From Uranotaenia lowii (lineage: Eukaryota; Arthropoda; Insecta; Diptera; Culicidae), in the NCBI RefSeq assembly GCF_029784155.1, contig NC_073692.1, forward strand, positions 235,370,503-235,434,502: 64,000 bases of DNA. The letters run 5' to 3'. The stretch's first letter is position 1. Each line of letters opens with the position of its first letter. This document shows, one piece after another, positions 22,991 through 33,070 of the stretch. Position numbers and translations under genes: made by a program. The notes under the pieces were generated by a model. That model saw only the letters and a list, made by a program, of their open reading frames with translations, was not told where the DNA came from and ran no database searches.

Positions 22991-23445
22991 ATGATGCGCG
23001 GTCGGAGCGAGCGTTGTCTTGAATGCGATTCATGTATTCGCAAAACGTTTGAGGAACGATTGACCCCCGATCGGAAGACCAGAAGTGAAAAAAAGTATTC
23101 CGTACCACACCAAAAATCACAACCGCATAGTTGATGCCTTCAACCGAAACCCGAACGCCTCCGTTCGAGATGTGGCTAAGAAACTGCACCTAAGCCCTGT
23201 ACACCTGTCCAGTGTTTTTCGCGGCCAAGGATAAGTTCAGCGTTCCGGAGCATGTCCGCACTCAGAAGATGTCCAAATTTGCGAAGAAATTCCTAGTTTG
23301 GCAAGCCATCTGTACGTGTGGGAAGCGGAGTGCACATTTCGTGACCCAGGACACGATGAACGAACAGGTGTACATAAAAGAGTGCCTCCAGAAGCGGCTG
23401 CTTCTACTCTGCGACGTAGTTCCACCTCCCCGTGGTGCAGAGTGA
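22991..23445 (+). pseudogene. Second mariner-like transposase relic
   Basis: Plus-strand sequence directly beside the deleted mariner. One frame holds a helix-turn-helix region (IVDAFNRNPNASVRDVAKKL), interrupted by stops upstream. It is then fused by deletion to SVPEHVRTQKMSKFAKKFLVWQAI and MNEQVYIKECLQKRLL, typical of the region between the first and second catalytic aspartates of mosquito mariners. No terminal repeats were identified. It is a different family and orientation from the 22008-22990 copy. Confidence 0.7.
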
Positions 23446-24533
23446 AAACGTGTCTGCAAGTCCGGCGTATTGCAAATGTACGGCCAAGAGAACTACCACT
23501 AAACCCACTAGAGGCCGTCGACAGGTCTGCCAAACCCGCGCGGAAGAAGTGGTGAAGTGGTACTTAGGTACCAGTGCCTGGGTGTGAGGGTGAGGCTGCG
23601 TTTCGGTGGGTAAAGACCCGACTCGAAAAACGAGTAGATGCGCAAAGTGGTGGCCATTAAGGGCCGATCACTTAGGGACGTGTTTAACACGTTAGTGTCA
23701 GAGAGGCCGGAGGTGTCAGGGTTCGACACGCGTTTCGGAAATTGATGCACATGAACCGCGAGTGCGACCTGATGAGGGCGGTCTACAGCTTAAGCACCCG
23801 ACTTGAAAATTTAGTAGTTGCGCTGAGTGGTTACTTAAGTCAACACTACTTGAGAGTTCGGAGAAGTCTGAGTCCTACACGAGGCTTAGAAGGCTTGCCT
23901 CCTGACCCGCGTGGTCGAACAGAGATAGTGTCGTCGACTGTGGACTAGATCCACAAAGTTAGTAGTTGCGCTAAATGGGGACCTTTTTTAACACGATGAG
24001 ATGTCGGGTCCTAACTCGTTAGAGGAGAGGTTGCGCATCGAGTTGTGTTAGAATGAGGTTGAAGAGTATTCGGAAACGAGTATTGCCTTGAAGGGCATTA
24101 GCGCGAATTGACCTCCCACTATTGAAGTATAGTGTGTCAAACAGTTCGAGGTGGGAACAAAGGTCAGTGGCCCTAGATGGACTTTATGGCGTAGGGGGTA
24201 TAGTGTTCCTTAGCATTGTATCATGAGTCGTTCAATTGCACCCATGGACCCAGAATAGCAAACTAGGGGGACGTGGTGGCTCGCCGTGCCTTGGAATGCA
24301 ATCCGTAAAATGGATTTACCACCTGGGTTAACAACTAATAAAAAAAAGTCACTTCGTGAAAAGGTCAGATCTCATGAGTATAGAGTGGAAAGATCATGCC
24401 TTGAGTCGTGTAGAGGATAGGTATGTTTACCTTAACATCGGGTCATAACGAGGACACGTCAGATCGTTCCTCTCTCGGAATTGAGCTTGAACTCGGTATC
24501 TTACGTTATTTTTTATTTACATAGTATTCCGTC
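23446..24533. repeat. GC-richer region with three degenerate tRNA-like units
   Basis: A motif resembling a tRNA A box recurs three times: ATGCGCAAAGTGG (about 23639), TTGCGCTGAGTGG (about 23818) and TTGCGCTAAATGG (about 23965), each preceded by an AAnnnAGTAG-type sequence. After the first, a B-box-like GGGTTCGACAC lies at about 23720, with CGGAGGTGTC before it. The units look like decayed tRNA- or SINE-derived repeats about 150-180 bp apart. None folds into a credible intact tRNA by eye. The rest (24050-24500) is unassigned. Confidence 0.4.
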
Positions 24534-25164
24534 TCACGACATAACTTGACGAACATAATTCCTAAAATTCACTCGGTCCATGGCAACTGTTCTCTGATTT
24601 CTCGGACACCCCACGTTCGCCAGATCACGCTCCACTTGGTCTAACCACCTCGCTCGTTTCGCCCCCGCTCGTCTTGTTCATACCGGATTCGTAGCGAACA
24701 CCTGTTTTGCAGGACAGTCGTCCGGCATTATCGCAACATGTCCCGCCCAGCGTATCCGGCCAGCCTTCACCACCTTCTGGATACTGGATTCACCGTGGAG
24801 TCGCGCGAGCTCGTGGTTCATCCTTCGCCCCAACACTCCGTTCTCCAAAGATGGTTCTTAACACTCGTCGCTCGAATACTCCGAGTGTATGCAGGTCCTC
24901 CTCGAGCAATATCCATGTCTCGTGCCCGTAGAGAACAACCGGTCTAATGAGCGTCATATACAGGTTACACTTCGTGCGAGGGCTAAATCTTCTCGACCGC
25001 AGTTGCTTGTGGAGTCCATAGTAGGCACGACTTCCGCTGATAATTCGCCTCCGGATCTCACGGCTGGTGTCATTGTCTGCGGTCACCAGTGAGCCGAGAT
25101 AGACAAAGTCTTCGACTATCTCCAGCTCGTCGCCGATGACTGTGACCTTGTTATTGGTGGACAA
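24534..25164 (-). pseudogene. RTE-like LINE, C-terminal fragment
   Basis: The minus-strand frame at 25164-24790 reads VYLGSLVTADNDTSREIRRR, then TLIRPVVLYGHETW and GVFERRVLRTIFG, a hallmark of the post-RT region of RTE-like elements. Further on, RIRWAGHVAIMPDD and a final AMDRVNFRNYVRQVMS before the stop at 24534 are readable in shifted frames. The RT core is absent, so this is a 5'-truncated or partly deleted copy. The upstream side (25165-25600) could not be aligned to the element. Confidence 0.75.
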
Positions 25165-25825
25165 GCGGGTTCGGTCGGTTTCTTACGTGCTACCGGCTAT
25201 TCTCGTTTTTAAGACGTTCGTCGCCATGGGACCCATTTTCGAGTGACGGGTGTATTTCTTGGGAAGCCTCGTCACATCAAAAACGGGTGAGGCTCTTTTA
25301 CCCAAGCTAGGCGCTCAGTTTCGCCATGCGTTTTACATCTTGGAGTTCTCTCTCTTTACTTTCTGCTCCGAAAATTCCCAGCCTCTGTCTTAAGTTCGCA
25401 GAAGATCGTACCGTCAACATTCGTCAGCTAACTTCGAGGGCGAGGCACTGTACAGAAACCGCACGAGCAAGAGGTGCTTAATTTGCTGTTTGCTGATAGC
25501 GGTGGGACCGGTGGTTGGATCAATGGGTTGTTTGAATCCAGAATTAAAAAGCCCGAGAAAGCCACGAAATTCCGAACGGATGAAGGTTAAGGTTAAGGTT
25601 AAGTGAAATACAAAAAAAAACTGGAGGTGTCGAAATTTAACAGTTTTTCTTTATTTCATTATAGTGACGCGAATCCGGATTGATCGAAAAGGAATTCCTC
25701 TCAACAATTTGACTGGTGACGCTGGCCAGGGTCACCCTGATTAACGTTTGTGGCATCTTAGGGCGCAGCCCCTGGTGGTGGGTGAAGGTTTTTATTTAAC
25801 TTTTAATGATTTGCTTAAAAATAAA
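25165..25825. other. Unassigned sequence before the Helitron
   Basis: Mixed composition with no open frame of note. A short AAGGTT triplication (GGTTAAGGTTAAGGTTAAG) at about 25585-25602 precedes an A-run, which may be an old retroposon tail. No gene recognised. The Helitron starts after AAATAAA at 25826. Confidence 0.45.
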
Positions 25826-25851
25826 TCTATATATATATATAAAAATTAATT

Positions 25852-25900
<49 letters not shown>

Positions 25901-27969
25901 TCCCTATAGACTCGGAAACTACTGAACCGATATGCGTGAAACTTGGCAGGTGGGGGTATTGGAGGCAGGGGAAGGTTCCTATTATGGTTTGAGACCCCTC
26001 CCTCTCTCATGAAGGGGGAAGGGGCCTCCCAAACAAAAGACAATTTTTTGTATAACTCGAAAACAAATCAACCCAATGGTATCCAATTTGGCATGGGGTG
26101 GTATTTGGGAAAGAGGAATATTTCTATGAATATTAGGTACCCCTTCCTCCTCTCAGTGGGCTGAAAGGAAGGGGGGAGGGGGGCTACTTTACAATTTTTC
26201 ATATATCTCAAAAACTAATCAAGATATTGGAACCAAGTTTGACATGGGAAGGTATTTGGATACGTAAAATATTTCAATGATTATTTGAGACCCCTCCCAC
26301 TTTCCAGTTGAAAGGGGGAGGGGCCTCTTTCATATTTTTTAATATAGTTTAAAATCTAATAAAGCAATTTGAACCAAATTTGGCATGGGAGGGTATTTGG
26401 ATACAAAAACTATTTATATGATCATTTGAGACCCCTCCCTCTTTTCTGTAGGGAGATTTAAAGGGGGGAGGGGCCTCTTTTATAATTTTTTACATAACTC
26501 AGGAACTAATTAAGCCAATGGAACCAAATTTGGCATGGGTGGGTATTTGGGAACGTGACATGTTCTAATGATTATTTGAGACCCCTTCCATCTTCCAGCG
26601 GGGAGAAGGAAGAAGGGAGGGAGGAGTTTCATACAATTTTTACTGCATAACTCAAGAACTACAACAGCAAATGGATCCAAATTTGGCATGGAACGATATT
26701 TGGGTACGAGAAATGCTTCTATGAATAATTGGTATCCCTCACCCCTTCAAAGAGGTGGATGAAAAGGGGAGGAGAGTTCTCCTTCACAATTTTCAGCATA
26801 ACTGGAGAGCTGATCGAGCCAATTGAACCATTTTTGACATGTGAGGGTATTTAGATACGAAAAATGTTTCTATTATAAATTGAAGCCCCACTTTTTTCAG
26901 CGGAAAGATAAATTTGGCATCAAAAAGTATATGAGTACGAAAAATACTTCATGAATATTAAACTCTCCCCTCCATTCAATGGGGAGAACGGAAGAAGGGA
27001 TGGTACTTCCTTTCAAGTTTATGCATAACTCAAGAATTTACTACGCAAATAAAACCAAATTTGGTATGGGATCAGAAATACGAGAATACGAGAAATTTCT
27101 CTTTGTGAAACAATTCCTTTCTTGCAGTAGGATGATAGAATTGAAAATATAGGAAGGTAAGAGGAAAGCTTACATTTAACTTTTTTTTACAAAATCCGAG
27201 AAAAGGACAAAAATTAACATGGAAAATCATTTTGGTATGATTCTATGATTATCTGACACACCATCCTTCTTTCTGTGGGTAGGTATATAGGAGGAGGGAG
27301 GTGAGCCCAATACAATTTTGTTAGCATGAGTTCTCAATTTATGTTAATGAAGCCAACAAATGGAAACAAATATGGCTTGGAATGGTATTTGGTTACGAGA
27401 TATATTTCTATAATTGTTATAGACCCTTATGCTTCATAGTGTAGAGAGGGGAAGAAAGGAGGGGGCTCCATATAAAATTTGTTGTAAAGCTTAAAAACTG
27501 ATCAACCAATGGAACTATATTTGATATAAGAGGATTTTTGGGAACGATAAAAAATGGGAATGATTATTAAAGATCACGACCTCCATTCAGCAGGGGGTGA
27601 AAGGAAGGACAGGAGGGCTCTCTTATCAGTTTTTTTTTGCATACATCTACAACATATCAAGCGAAATCAACCATATTTTATAAGTTAGATTCATTGCATA
27701 CAATTTATTTGAGACCCTCCTTTTTGAGAGCGGATTAAAACTATCAGATCTTTAATACAATTTTATAGATCAAGATTCAGAATATAATGTTAAGTTATCA
27801 TTGTGTTGCAATTCGAAACTCCAGCTGCAGCTCTCATTTATAGCGATTGCTTATGAATGATGTTATAATTTGATTTAAAATTATGCCAACAAAACAATAA
27901 AAATTTGAATAATATCTGAAAATATCATTTGATTTTGAGAGGTGTAGCAACGCACACCGGGTCAGCTAG
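25826..27969 (+). mobile_element. Non-autonomous Helitron with internal ~170-bp repeats
   Basis: The 5' end is TCTATATATATATATAAAAA after an A, and the 3' end is CACACCGGGTCAGCTAG before a T. This matches the Helitron rule of TC at the start, CTAG-type end and insertion between A and T. A (CTGT)n microsatellite follows the 5' end (25853-25899). The body is about ten degenerate ~170-bp units, each with ACTCGGAAACTA / ATAACTCAAGAACTA, GGAACCAAATTTGGCATG, GATTATTTGAGACCCCTCCC and a purine-rich GGGGAGG segment. There is no Rep/helicase ORF. Confidence 0.85.
25853..25899. repeat. (CTGT)n microsatellite
   Basis: Eleven to twelve perfect copies of CTGT immediately inside the Helitron 5' end. Microsatellites at this position are common in insect Helitron families. 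Confidence 0.95.
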
Positions 27970-28129
27970 TGTCAAATAAAAATAAGCATCGTATTGTTAT
28001 CATCATTCAATATTTGAAACCTGAATATCTACTAAAAACTGCCAATATCCAGAATAAATTCTCAAATTTTACATCACGATGAATTTTTACACGACAATAG
28101 GCCGTTCCATATTCGTGCATCGCTTTCGA

Positions 28130-31018
28130 CCTAAATTTACACGCCGTGATTTTTGGTTCTAGTTTCAACGTGTTTAGAGATGATAGAAACTTTCTTCTTT
28201 CTGACAAGAAATCTGGCGGTGGTGTGGTTGTGGCAATCAGCTCTGTCTTCGATTCTGAGCTCATTCCTACGACTAAACACAAAGAATTCGAGCAGGTGTG
28301 GGTCAAAGCCCGCATCTTCAATGAAACGCATATTTTTGGGTCGATTTACTTTCCGCCAGAATATGCCACCAAAGAATATTTTCAAAAGTTTCTGTTTGAC
28401 ATTACTGAAATGTTCGCAAATTTTGAGCCCGAATTTAAAATACACCTTTATGGCGACTTTAACCAATCAAGTCTCCAATTCTTAATTGATGAAGATAATG
28501 AAAGCATTCTCTTGCCTATCTGTGGTGATAATGAAACACTGCAAATTCTTTTTGATAATTTGGCTTCTTTGTGTCTCAATCAAATAAATCATGTAAAAAA
28601 TGCCTGTAGTCGATATCTGGACTTATTATTTTCAAATCTGACTGATGATTTTTGTGTTGTAGAAGCTTCAGATCCAATTTGGAAAAACGAGGTCTTCCAC
28701 ACTGCTATCGAATTCTCAATCATATGTCCTGATCAAAAACGTTTACCAGATGATTACGAGTTTATAGAGACGTTTGACTTTTTTCATGCTAACTATAATA
28801 TGATTAAAACAAAATTACAAAATGTTGATTGGCAAACAATATTCCGAGCTGAAAACTCAACAGACAATCAAGTGGAGATTTTTTACAAAATTCTTGGTAA
28901 TATTCTCAATGAATACGTTCCAACAAAATTAAAGCGACGAACAAATAATAACAAAAATCCGCCATGGTTCACGAAAGAGCTTGTGCATTTAAGAAATAAA
29001 AAGCAGAAGGCACATAAAAACTGGAAAAAGAATCCATCATTAGTCACTAAGTTAGAACACCAAGAAGCCAGTAATCGACTAGCAATACGCTTAAATACTT
29101 CTTTCCAAGACTATAATATAAAAATTGAGCAAAACATAAAATCGAACCCAAGAAACTTTTTTAGATATGTCAATACAAAATTAAAAAATAATAGTTTTCC
29201 ATCTCGCATGCACTTTGGCAGCATAGAAGGTCAAAATTCCGACGAAATTTGTAATCTATTCGCCGACTTTTTCCAAAATGTTTACACTAGTTTTTCCGAG
29301 CAAGATCGTGATACTTCGTTTTTTAGTTATCTCTCTGATTCAACGGTACTTACTGTAGTAGAATCAATTTCCTTTGAAGAAATATGTAAAACCATTTCTT
29401 CCTTAGACTGCACTAAAGGGCCCGGGCCTGATGGAATTCCTCCACTTCTTTTAAAAAATCTAGTAAATGAACTGAGTATGCCATTGTTTCTTCTATTTAA
29501 CTCTTCATTGAAATCAGGTGTTTTTCCTCAAGTATGGAAAGAATCATTTCTTGTACCCATATTCAAGTCAGGAAAAAAATCTGACATAAACAATTACAGG
29601 GGCATAGCCATTTTATCGTGCATACCAAAACTTTTCGAAACTATAGTGAATGCAAAAATATATAACCAAATTAAAACACTCATTACTGAAAAGCAACATA
29701 GATTTGTTAAAGCAAGATCTACAGCCACTAATTTACTCGAGTTTGTTACCTATAATATTAGCTGTATGGATCGCGGTAATTCTGTACAGGCTTTATACAC
29801 GGACTTCAGTAAAGCTTTTGACAGAATTGACATCCCCATGTTAATTTTTAAATTAAATAAACAGGGTTTCAGTTCACACCTACTGAAATGGATAAGGTCC
29901 TATTTAACGAACCGCTCACAAGTTGTTAGATTTAATGGTTCACTTTCAAAAAGTATCTCCGTTACTTCTGGTGTGCCTCAAGGCTCCCATCTCGGCCCCT
30001 TATTATTTATTTTATACGTAAATGATATAACTTGTCTTCTCAAGCAGTCAAATGTGCTAATTTATGCTGATGATATGAAACTTTATATGAAAGTGAATAG
30101 CGAAGAAGACTTTAGAATCTTTCAAAACGAAGTTAATTTATTTAACAAATGGTGCACTAAAAGTCTGCTCAAACTTAACGTGGCAAAATGTTCAAATATT
30201 GTATTTACCAGAAGAAAATGTCAGTCATATGAAATTGTCAAATTGGGAGATGATCCTGTCGAGAGAGTCAACAAGATTAGAGACCTTGGAGTTATATTGG
30301 ACTCAAAACTTACCTTTGTAGATCACTATAACTCAATAATCCAGAAATCAAACGGTATGTTAGCATTTATAAAACGTTTCAGTTATAATTTTAAAGACCC
30401 ATACACAATAAAAACATTGTACACAGCTTATGTTAGATCTATTCTTGAGTATTGTAGCGTTGTGTGGTCGCCTTTTCAAATTTTACATAAAAACCGTTTG
30501 GAATCAGTCCAGAAACAATTTGTTCTATTCGCTTTACGAAATTTAGGATGGTCTCAGAACCAATTACCTAGCTATGAATCACGTTGCCTGCTTATAAACA
30601 TGGAAACATTAAGTGTAAGAAGAGAGTTTGCTGCAATCTGTTTTGTAAACGACATAATTAATCAGCGCGTTCAGTCTGCTTATCTACTAAATCAATTAAA
30701 CTTTTATTGTCCTTGCCGTCATTTAAGAACAAGAAATCTTTTCATTACAACCTCTACTCGAACTGATTATGGAAAATATAGTCCTGTTAATTGTTTAATG
30801 TATAGTTATAATAAACATTATGAGAATATAGACTTAACTATGTCAAAACAGCAGCTGAAAAAAGGTTTTTACGGTAACAGGCACCGAAGAACCTGACTTT
30901 GTAAATGTAAAGAAAAATTATTATTATTAAGCTTATTTGAAAATTGTAATCTCTAGGTTTAAGTTATTATATATATGTAGCCTACACTGTTTGGCGGAAT
31001 AAATGAATAAATTTTAGA
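28130..31018 (+). mobile_element. Jockey/CR1-type LINE copy, 5'-truncated, recent
   Basis: The body is the ORF at 28146-30896 plus a ~120-bp 3' untranslated region ending in an AATAAATGAATAAATTTT tail near 31015. It sits inside another repeat: a ~40-bp sequence with GTGCATCG(C/T)TT(T/C)CGA and TTACACG lies just left of it (28101-28141) and again just right of it (31029-31070), both in the same orientation. These copies differ at several positions, so they look like two repeats of the host element rather than a simple target duplication. Confidence 0.75.
28146..30896 (+). CDS. Non-LTR retrotransposon ORF2 (endonuclease, 5'-truncated, plus reverse transcriptase), open
   Basis: A 916-codon uninterrupted frame. 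Residues 1-190 are the C-terminal two thirds of an APE-type endonuclease: RDDRNFLLSDKKSGGGV, YGDFNQSS (aspartate and asparagine at about 104-106) and FHTAIEF in the place of the usual SDH. The N-terminal catalytic part of the nuclease is absent, so the copy is 5'-truncated and the first ATG is not the native start. The RT follows: KGPGPDGIPPLLLKN (424-438), NYRGIAILSC, motif A YTDFSKAFD (aspartate about 553), motif B SGVPQGSHLGPLLF (608-621), YADD (640-643), then IRDLGVILDSKLTF. There is no RNase H. The group is Jockey/CR1-like and a relative of the relic at 19425-22007. The unbroken RT suggests a recent insertion. Confidence 0.9.
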   Translation: MIFGSSFNVFRDDRNFLLSDKKSGGGVVVAISSVFDSELIPTTKHKEFEQVWVKARIFNETHIFGSIYFPPEYATKEYFQKFLFDITEMFANFEPEFKIHLYGDFNQSSLQFLIDEDNESILLPICGDNETLQILFDNLASLCLNQINHVKNACSRYLDLLFSNLTDDFCVVEASDPIWKNEVFHTAIEFSIICPDQKRLPDDYEFIETFDFFHANYNMIKTKLQNVDWQTIFRAENSTDNQVEIFYKILGNILNEYVPTKLKRRTNNNKNPPWFTKELVHLRNKKQKAHKNWKKNPSLVTKLEHQEASNRLAIRLNTSFQDYNIKIEQNIKSNPRNFFRYVNTKLKNNSFPSRMHFGSIEGQNSDEICNLFADFFQNVYTSFSEQDRDTSFFSYLSDSTVLTVVESISFEEICKTISSLDCTKGPGPDGIPPLLLKNLVNELSMPLFLLFNSSLKSGVFPQVWKESFLVPIFKSGKKSDINNYRGIAILSCIPKLFETIVNAKIYNQIKTLITEKQHRFVKARSTATNLLEFVTYNISCMDRGNSVQALYTDFSKAFDRIDIPMLIFKLNKQGFSSHLLKWIRSYLTNRSQVVRFNGSLSKSISVTSGVPQGSHLGPLLFILYVNDITCLLKQSNVLIYADDMKLYMKVNSEEDFRIFQNEVNLFNKWCTKSLLKLNVAKCSNIVFTRRKCQSYEIVKLGDDPVERVNKIRDLGVILDSKLTFVDHYNSIIQKSNGMLAFIKRFSYNFKDPYTIKTLYTAYVRSILEYCSVVWSPFQILHKNRLESVQKQFVLFALRNLGWSQNQLPSYESRCLLINMETLSVRREFAAICFVNDIINQRVQSAYLLNQLNFYCPCRHLRTRNLFITTSTRTDYGKYSPVNCLMYSYNKHYENIDLTMSKQQLKKGFYGNRHRRT

Positions 31019-31021
31019 TTG

Positions 31022-31085
31022 AAAACGATGTTCCGTTTTCGTGCATCGTTTCCGATCTAAAATTACACGAATTATTTTTGCTGTG
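31022..31085. mobile_element. Right terminus of a third CACAG-type TA element
   Basis: Read inward on the minus strand from 31085 the sequence is CACAGCAAAAATAATTCGTG, flanked outside by TA (31086-31087). This is the same terminus as the elements at 1162 and 32601, followed here by a different subterminal repeat (GATCGGAAACGATGCACGAA). A related subterminal unit occurs at 28101-28141. The left end of this element was not found; the LINE and possibly the Helitron lie between. Confidence 0.55.
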
Positions 31086-31087
31086 TA

Positions 31088-32289
31088 AAGTTTTTGTGTG
31101 CAATTATTTGAAAATTCACTTGGTAAAAGCTATCGTTTTATATATTTTTTCATTGAATTTAAATTACATCTGTGTAACGTAAAATTTGTGAGAAATAATT
31201 ATTCACGAAAACAAAATTCTCCTGACTAATTTGACACATTCCACTGTGACATGAATCATATTTTTCGTTCATCTGGGCACCTTTATCATTACAGAGCTCT
31301 GTCAGTAAACTTTTGAATGAAATAAATATACAGATGTGTAAACGGTAGCTTATTGAATATTTTTTAAAATGCATATGATCGTGTCAATAATAAGTTTAAG
31401 GTGTTTGCCCAAGTAACAATCATATCTTTATAATGGTCAGCACAATTTCGTTTTGACTAGGTGTTCATCAAAAGCTGAAACGTATTCTATGCATCACCAG
31501 AACTCTATTAAAGCTAAATTCTGGCGTTATCATGACCATTTTTGTATCTTCAATAAAATCATTATGCATTGAAATGTTGGCCACCAAAGCTTTTAAAAAG
31601 CATCTATAAAACATGTTATCCATTTTTTTTTCTTTCGTTTCCGTGAGTTTTCCGCGTTTTTTCTTTTCTATTTTCCGGCAACCATGATGGTTGATGAATG
31701 ATGATTGCATTGTTGAGATATAATCTGTTAGAATAAATAACAAAAAAGCAATGTTTTACCTATATTATGATCATCTATTCTACTGCCAGACAAGATTTTA
31801 AGTAAAATGTGTATGAAATAATACCTTAAAATAAATGTGCCTCGTTATATCTTAAGAATAAGGAAATTTAAATAAAATATTTATTTTAATGGGAAAAACA
31901 ATATATCGCGAGAAATACTTTTTTTAAATATAATTGTGAAACATGGCATAATGACATCGCAAACATAATGGAATTTATTGAAAATAGGCTTGAACAAATA
32001 TTTTCAAATACTTGACATTGTGAATCCATCAACATGGCGTCATTATCTGCCCTTCGATTTTGCAACCAACAAGACAATTAGTCAATTCAATGCTAAATAG
32101 CTTTATAATGGTCTGATAAATGGCTCATTAGTCTTAGAACGGTTTTATGAGAGCCATACAAATAGCTAAAATTTGACACGCGTAGGATTAGTTTCTCATT
32201 TCTGATTTGTTAATCATTAGTACAGTAGATGAGGACAGACTTTTTAAATGTAATAAATAAAGGATTGATTGTGAATGTCCAGTGGAATG
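31088..32289. other. AT-rich intergenic DNA
   Basis: No gene or element recognised. The minus-strand frames at 31159-31374, 31468-31743 and 31886-32077 are short and without recognisable domains. Confidence 0.55.
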
Positions 32290-32600
32290 ATACCATCATT
32301 TGAAATCGAATTTTGTGGTCTGGTCTTGAAATCCAAGATGGCGGCTTCCACATAAGTTTGAAATGGTATTAGTTATTGAAAATCACATGAAAATCCATGA
32401 TATCGGTGTTGGGTGAGATGGTTAAACTAGGAGAAGCCGAATTTCTCATCCTGGTTCCATCTTGAAATCCAATATAACGGCTTTTGATTAACTTTAAAAT
32501 GCTGTAAACGACTTTAAATCACATGAAACCTCCGGAATATCGGTATTTGGTTAAAAGGTTAAACAAGTAGAAGTCAAATTTTGTTATCTGACGCCATCTA
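32290..32600. repeat. Foldback-type ~130-bp repeats, left arm
   Basis: Two to three degenerate ~130-bp units with AATGCTGTAAA, ATCACATGAAA, GTTAAACNAGTAGAAG and ATCTGACGCCATCT. The same units occur on the other side of the inserted element: briefly in the same orientation (37246-37305) and then as the reverse complement (37306-37850). This repeat is therefore the host DNA into which the 4.6 kb CACAG element inserted. Confidence 0.75.
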
Positions 32601-32800
32601 CACAGTAAATCAAAATTACCGAGTTCGGTAATTTAGTTTACAGAAACTGTCCTGTAATTCGAAAATTTTCGGTAAATGATCAAACTGACGTCTTGTTTTT
32701 ACCGAGTTCGGTAATTCGATTCATGATATACCGAAGTTCTTTAATTTTTATGTAAACAAATCGCTTTGCCGTAAATTTTCGGTAAAAAACAACCGAAAAC
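32601..32800. repeat. Left subterminal TTCGGTAA/TTACCGAA palindromes
   Basis: Repeated short inverted motifs ACCGAGTTCGGTAAT, TTTTCGGTAAA and ACCGAA in the first 200 bp of the element. The array continues the terminal repeat and mirrors the longer array at the right end. Dense subterminal repeats of this kind are often transposase binding sites in DNA transposons; that role is inferred here. Confidence 0.8.
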
Positions 32801-33070
32801 TGTAAATGCAGTGTCGATGTCAATCCAAACGTCAAATTTCGAGCGTCCGTTTCCTACGCAACTGTCTCACTCTAATAACCGCGATGTATGAGTGGCATTG
32901 GTGGCATCCCGCTTGCGCTGTAGAAAAAGAAGCAAAAACGTTTCCAACTCTGTATGCGCGAGCGGGATGCTTTCAATCAAGCAGTAAAATTTCGGTATCG
33001 CGGTTGTAAGGAGTTGAAATTTGGCGAAAATATCGTGATCACCAGCTGCTGCTCGTCTTCTTTCGGCATC

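Noticed and set aside
25583..25603. Telomere-like (TTAAGG)n repeat
   Set aside because: Only about three copies of AAGGTT are present, followed by an A-run. Dipterans with LINE- or satellite-based chromosome ends would not be expected to have it, and the tract is too short.
28101..31070. Target-site duplication of ~40 bp for the LINE
   Set aside because: The two copies differ at several positions although the LINE frame is undamaged, and the right copy belongs to a CACAG-type terminus; host-element repeats explain them better.
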